NCBI RefSeq assembly: GCF_007752535.1
Contig: NZ_CP036426.1
Location: 8,184,001 to 8,248,000 of the forward strand
Direction of reading: 5' to 3'
Origin: Tautonia plasticadhaerens
Lineage (GTDB): Bacteria > Planctomycetota > Planctomycetia > Isosphaerales > Isosphaeraceae
Length of the DNA: 64,000 nt
Positions within the stretch are counted from its first letter, which is position 1. Each line of letters opens with the position of its first letter. Made by a program: the position numbers and the translations under genes. The notes under the pieces were generated by a model. That model was given only the letters and a program-made list of their open reading frames with translations, was not told the origin of the DNA and searched no databases. This document shows, piece after piece, positions 57,803-64,000 of the stretch.

Positions 57803-60800
57803 TCAGCGGGCCGAGACCTTGCGGCCCTCGGGGGCGCGGAACTCCAGGGGGGCGTCGGCGACGAAGGTGGCGACGAGGCCGGAGTCGGGGCCGCCGGGGA
57901 GGCGGAGGACGAGGTCGTGGGCCCCTCGGGAGAGGTCGAGGGAGACGGACCGGGTGGGGTCGTCTCCGGAGGGGGCGGGGAGGTCGAGTTCCTCGCCGTC
58001 GAGCCAGGCGCGGAGGCCGGCCGAGGGGGAGTCGACGACGAGGGTGGCCGGCAGGTCGGCCGGGGAGGCGACCGGGGAGTGCAGGTAGACGGCCCGGTCG
58101 GCGTCGGGTCCGGCGAGGGCGGAGAGGTCGATGCGGCCCTCGGCGTCGGCCCGGAGGCGTCTCCAGGACTGCGACCGGCCGTCGGCCCCCCGGACGGGGA
58201 GCGCGGTGTCGATGGGCCCGGCCGGGTCGACGGCGGGCTCGCCCTCGGCCTCGGCCAGCGGGCCGACGGCCTGGAACTCGCCGACGATGCTGACGGGCTG
58301 CTTCAGGGTCTCGAGGAAGGCGAGCAGGTCGACGAGCTGGGCGTCGGTCATCTGCTGGGCGAGGCCCTCGGGCATCAGCGAGACGTCGCTGGTGCGCCTC
58401 TCGTCGATGTCGCCCGGGTCGATCTCGATCCGCTGGCCCTCGGCGGTCTTCAGGACGAGGCGGTCGGCGGTCTCCTCGACGGGCAAGCCGGTGAGGATCC
58501 GGCCATCGGCCAGCGCGACGACATAACTGCGGAAGTTGTAGCCGATGGCGGCGCCGGGGCTGAGGATGGAGGTGAGCAGGCCGTCCTTGCCGTACTTGGT
58601 GCCGATGGTGGAGAGGTCCGGGCCGACCCAGCGCCCCCGGCCCTGGACGCGGTGGCAGCCGGCGCAGGAGGTCTCCCCGGCGGAGGCGAACGCCTCACGC
58701 CCGGCCTCGGGGTCGCCTTGGCGGGAGAGCAGCTCCTCGAAGGGTGGCAAGGGCCGGCCGCCGCCGATCCCGGCGAGGGGGAGGGCCTCGGCGGCCCGGC
58801 GTCGGACGCCCTGGTCGGGGTGGGCGTTGAGCAGGGTGGTGGCCTCGGACTTCAGGTCGTCGGGCAGGTCGCCCTGCTCGGCCCGGCCGAGCAGGCGATG
58901 GGCGGTCTCGACCTGCATGGAGGCCGACCGGAGGGCCTCCCGGCGGAGGCCGAGCGGATAGCCGGGGTCGGCGAGGATGGCGATGAGCTGGTCGCGGTCG
59001 ACCCCCAGCTCCGGCAGGGTCCGGAGGGCGGCCTCGGCGACGGGGTCGGAGCCGCCGGACTGCTTGACGCGCTCGACCATCGCCTCGAGCAGCGGCCGGG
59101 CGCCGCCCGACTTGAGCCGGCCGAGGGCCTCGACGGCGGCGATCCGGACCGGGGTGGACGCCGAGTCGTCCTTGACGAAGGCCATGATCGCGTCGGCATA
59201 ATCCGGGTCGCCGGTGGCGGCGGCGGCGGCGATGCCCTCGGCCCGGGTGTCGGCGAAGTCGATGGCGGCCCGGATCGCCTGGGAGACCCGGGGGTCGTCG
59301 GCGGCCTCCCGCCAGTCCCCGGAGAGGCGACGGCCGAGGGTGTCGAGGACCTGGCGCTCCCGGACGGGGTCGTCGATCTCGAAGAGGAGATCCGCCAGGG
59401 CGAGGGCGCCGCTCGGGTCGGTGATCTGCGAGAGCACGTCGTCGGCGGCCTGCTGGAGGTCGGGCGTGGCCAGCCTCGGCAGGATCCGGGTCAGCAGCGG
59501 GAGCACCTCGGGGCCGTGGATCTGCCACATCAGGCCGAGGGTCTTGCTCAGGGCATTGGCCGGCGGCAGCACGTCGGTGGCGGCGAGGAAGGCCTCGTTG
59601 CGGTCGACCGGGAAGTACGGCGGCAGGGCGGCGCTGCTGGTCCCGCCGGCCGCGTCGAGGTCGAGGTTGCCGTAGAGGGTGCCGTCGAACAGCCCGGCGA
59701 GGTAGCCCGGCTCACGGCCCCGCAACGCGACGCCGAGGGCCTCCAGGTACCAGCGGTCGCGGCCGTCCCACGAGGCGGCGAGCGACGTCAGGGCCTCGCC
59801 GACCCGGTCGGTGGGCAGGTACCGGAAGGCGAGGATCAGCTCCCGGCGGACCCCGGCGTCAGGGTCGTCGACCTGGGAGACGAGGGCGTCGAGGTGCTCG
59901 GCCGCGGCGGGCGGTTGCGGCCGGGCGTCGTCGAGGTACTCGACAGTCCCCTCGCGGCTCACGTCCCGGCCGAGGATGCGGACGGCCTGCTCGCGGATCC
60001 GGGGCTCGGCGTCGTCCAGGGCGAGGAGGGCGGCCCGGTCCCCCTCGATGGCGTGCTTGACCCAGAGGGCCCGGGCCCGCTGGATGGGCTCACCCGCGCG
60101 ATACAGGGCGTTCAAGGCCTCGACGGCGGCCCCTCCCCGGGCGATCAGGCCGCGACGGGCGGCGTCCTGGGTGGCGACGTTGGGGGACTGCAACGCGAGG
60201 ACCAGGCCGTCGATCGAGCCGAAGTCGGGGGCGGAATGCTCGGGACTTGCTCCCTTCGGGACGACCCGGTAGATGCGCCCGGTGGTCTGGTCGCTGAAGG
60301 CGTGGCCGCCGACCCCGGCGTCGTACCAGTCGGCGACGAAGACGGAGCCGTCCGGCGCGGCGGTCATGTCGACGGGGCGGAACCAGGGGTCGTCCGAGGA
60401 CATGAGCACCTCGTACTCGGTGCGGAAGGCGGCCCCCTCCCGGGTGATCGGGAAGGAGTTGATCTGTCGGGTGCCGGCGTCGGCCTCGAAGACGGCGCCG
60501 AGGTACGGCTCGGGGAGCAGGCCGCCCTCGTACACCATGATGCCGCAGGGGCTGCCGTTGCCGGTGCCGACGAGCTTGGGGACGTTGCCGGGGACCTCCT
60601 CCCCCCAGTGCCGGGGGCTGCCGGGGGTCCGATAGCCGTAGGAGCCGCCGTCCATCACCCAGATGACCCGGCAGCCGCGGTTGCCGTCGTCGTCGTTGTC
60701 GGAGGTGAAGATGTTGCCGAACGAGTTCAGGCTGGTCTCGTAGTTGTTCCGCTGGCGGTCGGCGATGACCTCGAACCGGGTGCCGTCCCGGTTGACGCGG

Positions 60801-61522
60801 AGGGTGTTGGCGAGCTGGTCGGAGGAGACCCGTCGGCCGGAGGCGTCGGTCACGTCGAAGTTCTGGGTGCGGTCGCCGCCGTCGGGCTGGACGGAGCAGC
60901 AGCCGTCGCCGTGGGTGAAGTACAGCGAGCCGTCGAGGCCGAGGACCATGCCGTGCACGCCGTGGTCGCTGTCGATGCCGCCGAAGCCGGTGAGCAGCGG
61001 GTAGCGGAGGTCGGCCTTGTCGTCGCCGTCGGTGTCCTCCAGCACGAGGAGGTTCGGGCTGTTGCCGACGTAGACGCGGCAGCCGGCGTAGCGGCCCGCC
61101 TCGTCGTACCGCTCCTCCACGGCGATGCCCATCGGCACGGGGAAGATCTGGTCGGCGAAGACGGTGACGGTGTCGGCCTTCCCGTCGCCGTCGGCGTCCT
61201 CGAGGATCTTGATCGCGTCGGCCTCGCCGATCCGGGAGAACTCGCGGTTGCGCTCGCGGGTGAGGCGGTAGTTGAGCCCCTCGGTGACCCAGACGCGCCC
61301 CCGGGAGTCGACGTCGATGTTGGTGGGGTTCACCACCATCGGCTCGGCGGCCCAGAGGGTGGCCTCCAGCCCGTCGGCCACCTTGACCTGGGCGGCGGAC
61401 TGCTCGGGCCCGACCTGGCCCCGGGCGGCCGTCGGGCAGAGGGCGAGCGTCATCCCCCCCGCCATCAGCGCCCCGAAGGCGACGATCCTGGTGCGGTGCG
61501 ATCCTGGGCGCGAGAGCGACAT
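57803..61522 (-). CDS. Large secreted beta-propeller/HEAT/cytochrome c protein
   Basis: 1239 residues; signal peptide (VAFGALMAGGMTLALCPTAA). Residues 45-430 are a membrane-bound-dehydrogenase/propeller domain (TIGR02604 type: VVNPTNIDVDSRGRVWVTEG, SLYFTHGDGCCSVQPDG, YGYRTPGSPRHWGEEVPGN). HEAT-like repeats run from 460 to 890. A c-type heme motif CAGCH is at about 950 in the TIGR02603-type domain (ETSCAGCHRVQGRGRWVGPD), and a C-terminal beta domain completes it. Typical of planctomycetes, assumed to be an electron-transferring sugar or alcohol dehydrogenase. Start 61522. Confidence 0.88.
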   Translation of the reverse strand: MSLSRPGSHRTRIVAFGALMAGGMTLALCPTAARGQVGPEQSAAQVKVADGLEATLWAAEPMVVNPTNIDVDSRGRVWVTEGLNYRLTRERNREFSRIGEADAIKILEDADGDGKADTVTVFADQIFPVPMGIAVEERYDEAGRYAGCRVYVGNSPNLLVLEDTDGDDKADLRYPLLTGFGGIDSDHGVHGMVLGLDGSLYFTHGDGCCSVQPDGGDRTQNFDVTDASGRRVSSDQLANTLRVNRDGTRFEVIADRQRNNYETSLNSFGNIFTSDNDDDGNRGCRVIWVMDGGSYGYRTPGSPRHWGEEVPGNVPKLVGTGNGSPCGIMVYEGGLLPEPYLGAVFEADAGTRQINSFPITREGAAFRTEYEVLMSSDDPWFRPVDMTAAPDGSVFVADWYDAGVGGHAFSDQTTGRIYRVVPKGASPEHSAPDFGSIDGLVLALQSPNVATQDAARRGLIARGGAAVEALNALYRAGEPIQRARALWVKHAIEGDRAALLALDDAEPRIREQAVRILGRDVSREGTVEYLDDARPQPPAAAEHLDALVSQVDDPDAGVRRELILAFRYLPTDRVGEALTSLAASWDGRDRWYLEALGVALRGREPGYLAGLFDGTLYGNLDLDAAGGTSSAALPPYFPVDRNEAFLAATDVLPPANALSKTLGLMWQIHGPEVLPLLTRILPRLATPDLQQAADDVLSQITDPSGALALADLLFEIDDPVRERQVLDTLGRRLSGDWREAADDPRVSQAIRAAIDFADTRAEGIAAAAATGDPDYADAIMAFVKDDSASTPVRIAAVEALGRLKSGGARPLLEAMVERVKQSGGSDPVAEAALRTLPELGVDRDQLIAILADPGYPLGLRREALRSASMQVETAHRLLGRAEQGDLPDDLKSEATTLLNAHPDQGVRRRAAEALPLAGIGGGRPLPPFEELLSRQGDPEAGREAFASAGETSCAGCHRVQGRGRWVGPDLSTIGTKYGKDGLLTSILSPGAAIGYNFRSYVVALADGRILTGLPVEETADRLVLKTAEGQRIEIDPGDIDERRTSDVSLMPEGLAQQMTDAQLVDLLAFLETLKQPVSIVGEFQAVGPLAEAEGEPAVDPAGPIDTALPVRGADGRSQSWRRLRADAEGRIDLSALAGPDADRAVYLHSPVASPADLPATLVVDSPSAGLRAWLDGEELDLPAPSGDDPTRSVSLDLSRGAHDLVLRLPGGPDSGLVATFVADAPLEFRAPEGRKVSAR

Positions 61523-61819
61523 CGGCGACTCCTGGCTTGGCTCGATCGGGTTCGCGCCATCCCGGCCCGGCGAGCCGGGACGGCGCGAGGGCGGCCGGAC
61601 CCCTTCGATCGCGGCGGGGCAGAGGGCTCCCGCCGCGCGATGGTCCCATTGTCCCGTCCCGATCCGTTCGAGTCCAGGCGCAGGGAGGGGGGCGGGACCG
61701 GACATCCCGAAGGCGGAGGAGGGAGGGCCGACGGCCGGACAGGTCGGCACTCAACCCATCGCCCTCGGCCATCCGGCGCCCGTGGGCCGTCGGCCCTCCG
61801 CCCCCGATTTTCCGCCCGA

Positions 61820-63043
61820 TCAGGCGGGCTGGAGTTCGACCTTGCGGCCGGCCAGGGCGAGGTTCTCGGCGATGTAGGTCTCGTCCCAGAGGTTGGAGAT
61901 GACGGCGGCGATCCGGGGGTTCTGGAGGGCCCAGACGTAGGCCTTCTGGGGGGCCTTCAGGTCGTCCCCGGGGACGATCCGCTGGACCTTCTGGATCCGC
62001 CAGTCGGGCACCGGCTGGAGCGGCGTGTGGTGGGTGGCGACGGCCATCGCCACCTTCATGGCGATGATGCCGAGGTCCTTGTCGGAGGCGTGTCGGATCG
62101 CGTCGTCGACGTAGCCGCCGTTGACCACGTTGTAGGCCATCATCACGAGGTCGTAATGCCCGGCGTCGGCGGCGGCCTTCAGCACGCCGGCCGGGTCGTT
62201 GTGCGAGGTGACGCCGAGGAATCGGACCTTGCCCTGCTGCTTCAGCTGCTTGAAGGCGTCGAGGATCGCGGGGCTGTCGAGATCCTCCGGGGCGTCGGCG
62301 CCGTGGGGGCACATGAGGATGTCGACGTGGTCGGTGCCGAGGCGGCGGAGGCTCCCCTCCAGCGACTCGACGATCGTGTCGCGGAGAATCGCATTGTCCT
62401 CGACCCGATCCCGGTACTCGGCCAGCATGGCGATCCGGAGGTACGCCGGGTCGTAGGAGTCGGGCTGGCCGGGGAAGTACGTGAGGAAATAGCCGGGCTT
62501 CTTCACCCCTCGGCGCTCGATGATCTCATCCGCCCGGGCCCGGATCTCCTCCTGCTCGCCCGCGGGGAGTTTGTCGAAGGCGTCCTTGTACATCTGGTTG
62601 CGCACGCGGTTGAGCGGGCTGACCTTGGTGGCCAGGAACACGCGGTCCCGGCCGACCGAGGGCTCCTTGATGAGCTTGCCCCAGGCCTCCTCGGTGCCGC
62701 CGTCGTGGTAGGCCGGGGCCATGTCGAGGTAGTTCAGGCCGCGTTCGATGGCCCGGAGCATGTGCCGGTAGTTGTCCGGGGTGATCGGGTCGCCGCCGGC
62801 GACGACCTCGGAGACCATCAGGTTCGTCCGGCCGAGCCGGCGGTAGGCCATGCCGTCCTGCCGGTTCCGCCACTCGGGCTCGCCCCCCGGCTTCGGGGCC
62901 TCCCCGGCCTCCTGGGCCGAGGCCCCCGGGGCGGCCAGGGCGCCGGGGCCGAGGGCCAACGCGGCGGTGCCGGTCTGGAGGAAGGATCGGCGGTCGACGC
63001 CGGGGTCGTCGGACCGGGTCCGGGGGGATCGGGGCGGGGTCAT
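61820..63043 (-). CDS. Tat-exported aldo/keto reductase
   Basis: 407 residues with a twin-arginine signal (DRRSFLQTGTAALALGPGAL) and the AKR barrel: MAYRRLGRTNLMVSEVVAGG, YLDMAPAYHDGGTEEAWGK (Asp and Tyr), VFLATKVSP (Lys), DILMCPHGADAP (His). NADP site toward the C terminus is weaker than usual (AAVISNLWDETYIAENL), as in planctomycete exported AKRs, which may no longer bind soluble cofactor. 297 bases of gene-free sequence separate it from the cytochrome protein. Start 63043. Confidence 0.86.
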   Translation of the reverse strand: MTPPRSPRTRSDDPGVDRRSFLQTGTAALALGPGALAAPGASAQEAGEAPKPGGEPEWRNRQDGMAYRRLGRTNLMVSEVVAGGDPITPDNYRHMLRAIERGLNYLDMAPAYHDGGTEEAWGKLIKEPSVGRDRVFLATKVSPLNRVRNQMYKDAFDKLPAGEQEEIRARADEIIERRGVKKPGYFLTYFPGQPDSYDPAYLRIAMLAEYRDRVEDNAILRDTIVESLEGSLRRLGTDHVDILMCPHGADAPEDLDSPAILDAFKQLKQQGKVRFLGVTSHNDPAGVLKAAADAGHYDLVMMAYNVVNGGYVDDAIRHASDKDLGIIAMKVAMAVATHHTPLQPVPDWRIQKVQRIVPGDDLKAPQKAYVWALQNPRIAAVISNLWDETYIAENLALAGRKVELQPA

Positions 63044-63171
63044 CGGGGGCCTCCTCTGTCCGGGGTCGGGTTCGGAGTCTCGGGGAGCGGGATCATCGAT
63101 CGGCCGGGACGGTTCCCGCCCCCCAGGGGTTTCGGCAAACGTCGCGCCGGAGGCCGAAGTCGGCCTTCGCC

Positions 63172-63195
63172 CCTCTCGCGGTACGATCCTATAAT
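63172..63195 (+). promoter_or_regulatory. Putative promoter of the antitoxin-doc module
   Basis: Perfect TATAAT at 63190-63195; TTCGCC 18 bases before it is a poor -35 box. It is 67 bases before the antitoxin start. Confidence 0.35.
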
Positions 63196-63262
63196 GAGCA
63201 GCGTAGGCGCTGTGAAGGACTCGGTCCCGGGCGTTGCCAGGGGCCGCCCAAACGAGGTCCGC

Positions 63263-63463
63263 ATGATGGCCACACTGACGATCGAGCTCTCCGAGGATCA
63301 GGAGCGTCAACTCCTCGACCGCGCCCGGGAGGCAGGAACGACCCCGGAACAGCTCCTCCGGGCCGGTATCGCCGAATGGCTCGCCCGCCCCCGCGACGAC
63401 TTCTCCGAAGCGGCGGAGTACGTCCTCGAAAAGAATGCCGAACTCTACCGGCGGTTGGCGTAG
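63263..63463 (+). CDS. Small DNA-binding antitoxin of the doc module
   Basis: 66 residues: MATLTIELSEDQERQLLDRA, REAGTTPEQLLRAGIAEWL, then an acidic helical tail EAAEYVLEKNAELYRRLA. The N-terminal part fits a ribbon-helix-helix or Phd-like DNA-binding domain and the tail would wrap the toxin. First ATG at 63263; the next codon is also ATG. Ends 3 bases before the doc ATG, the usual arrangement. Confidence 0.75.
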   Translation: MMATLTIELSEDQERQLLDRAREAGTTPEQLLRAGIAEWLARPRDDFSEAAEYVLEKNAELYRRLA

Positions 63464-63466
63464 GCC

Positions 63467-63859
63467 ATGAGGTTCCTGACCCTGGATGAGGTCATTGCCC
63501 TGCACCGCCTGGTGATCGCCCGGTCCGGCGGGTCGCCGGGCCTACGCGACCCCGGTGCGTTGGATTCCGCCGTCTCCCAGCCGAGGATGACGTTCGGCGG
63601 CGAGGACCTCTACCCGACCCTGGTCGACTAGGCTGCCGCCCTCGGGTTCTCCCTGGTGATGAACCACGCCTTCGTCGATGGCAACAAGCGAATCGGCCAC
63701 GCCGCGATGGAGACGTTCCTCGTGATCAATGGGGCGGAAATCGCCGCCTCGGTCGACGAGCAGGAGCGAGTCATCCTGGACCTGGCAGCCGGCCTGATCA
63801 AACGAGAGGCGTTCCCGGAATGGCTCCGGTCTCGCGTCGTCGAGCGATCCCGGCCGTGA
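63467..63859 (+). pseudogene. doc: Doc/Fic family toxin interrupted by an amber codon
   Basis: The frame reads MRFLTLDEVIALHRLVIARS, GGSPGLRDPGALDSAVSQPR, DLYPTLVD, then TAG at 63629-63631 (codon 55), then AAALGFSLVMNHAFVDGNKR (the Fic motif, HAFVDGNKRIGH) through to a normal stop at 63859. Family members normally have Glu or Lys here, one base away from TAG. Without readthrough only 54 residues are made and the active site is lost; an ATG at 63656 could restart inside the domain. Doc phosphorylates EF-Tu in known systems. Confidence 0.85.
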
Positions 63860-63878
63860 GCGACGGCGGTTCCTGGGC

Positions 63879-64000
63879 TCAACCCCCGCCGCCGGGGACG
63901 ACCTCGGCCGTCGGCAGGGCGTCGCCGGGGATGGCGTAGTTGGCGAATCGGACGGAGTAATCGCGCTCGAACCACTCGCGGATCGCCGGCAGGCGGCCGG
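63879..64000 (-). CDS. C-terminal end of an unidentified protein, partial
   Basis: The last 39 residues of a reverse-strand gene that continues beyond the window: GRLPAIREWFERDYSVRFAN, YAIPGDALPTAEVVPGGGG, stop. The LPAIREWF pattern might be the end of an inorganic pyrophosphatase-like protein, but this is too short to be certain. Confidence 0.45.
   Translation of the reverse strand, partial: GRLPAIREWFERDYSVRFANYAIPGDALPTAEVVPGGGG

Noticed and set aside
56771-63463. A 2230-codon open frame on the forward strand
   Set aside because: It runs antisense to the nuclease, cytochrome and aldo-keto reductase genes, which have clear domains. Its composition (Gly/Val/Asp/Glu repeats) is that of a GC-rich shadow; only the last 66 codons, the antitoxin, are real.
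27-63900. tRNA, rRNA, RNase P or SRP RNA genes
   Set aside because: I looked for T-loop strings such as GGTTCGAATCC and the conserved RNase P and rRNA blocks and found none; a covariance-model search would be needed to be certain.

Overview
The window is about 64 kb of very GC-rich bacterial DNA with almost every base in a gene. Several features point to a planctomycete of the Isosphaeraceae type: a multicopper oxidase carrying the N-terminal LEPRHLLA surface-protein motif, PEP-CTERM proteins, a giant Ser/Thr kinase with kinesin-light-chain-like TPRs, a large beta-propeller/HEAT/cytochrome c protein, twin-arginine sugar epimerase and aldo-keto reductase genes, and many secreted acidic or Cys-rich small proteins. 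This assignment is inferred from gene content; no rRNA or tRNA gene was seen.

Layout. 0-10 kb: the end of xseA, xseB, then an N-succinylamino acid racemase/OSBS-type enolase, an M20 hydrolase and (after a TPR gene, a PIN-toxin remnant, a TlpA-like thioredoxin and a small ORF) a COG3375-like GNAT enzyme. Together these three look like the D-to-L amino acid conversion pathway described in Geobacillus kaustophilus. Next come ispA and dxs, adjacent genes of isoprenoid precursor synthesis. 10-20 kb: Ser/Thr kinase-TPR protein, Uma2 nuclease-like protein, repeat array A, a glycine-zipper protein, nadK, a lipoprotein, a YjbQ-family protein and two secreted Cys-containing proteins, one with about 44 Cys mostly as CC pairs. 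20-31 kb: a glycosyltransferase/TPR/methyltransferase fusion, an oxidoreductase, a membrane protein, mug, a nitrilase-family amidohydrolase, a complete IS701-type insertion sequence with target duplication, palindromic repeats, a membrane protein, a Tat-exported isomerase-like protein and a metallo-beta-lactamase-fold hydrolase. 31-48 kb: multicopper oxidase, zinc ribbon protein, bile-acid/sodium symporter-like protein, acidic secreted protein, a tandem-fused PEP-CTERM protein, a Roco (LRR-Roc-COR) GTPase, repeat array B, an M24 peptidase, an amidase with a GatC-like partner, mog, an ATP-grasp protein, aroB and repeat array C. 48-64 kb: ParE-type toxin/antitoxin, LRR protein, perfect palindromes, an IS110 transposase remnant, a TlpA-like protein, an M50 protease, a homocysteine methyltransferase-like protein, a GT4 glycosyltransferase, an ammonium transporter, a nuclease/phosphatase-fold protein, the large cytochrome protein, an aldo-keto reductase, an antitoxin with a doc toxin broken by an amber codon, and the end of an unidentified gene.

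The most unusual signal is a dispersed intergenic element seen three times (14.56-15.19, 40.83-41.56 and 47.41-48.15 kb). Each copy starts with a promoter-like pair (GTGACT, exactly 17 bp, CGAT) and continues into imperfect repeats carrying GAACCCATTT-like cores between GGTGCGCC/GGCGCACC arms, always in the same orientation relative to the head. In the third copy the repeats are tandem with an exact 147-bp period. The same bipartite head also lies upstream of the Ser/Thr kinase gene. I cannot assign a function to it.
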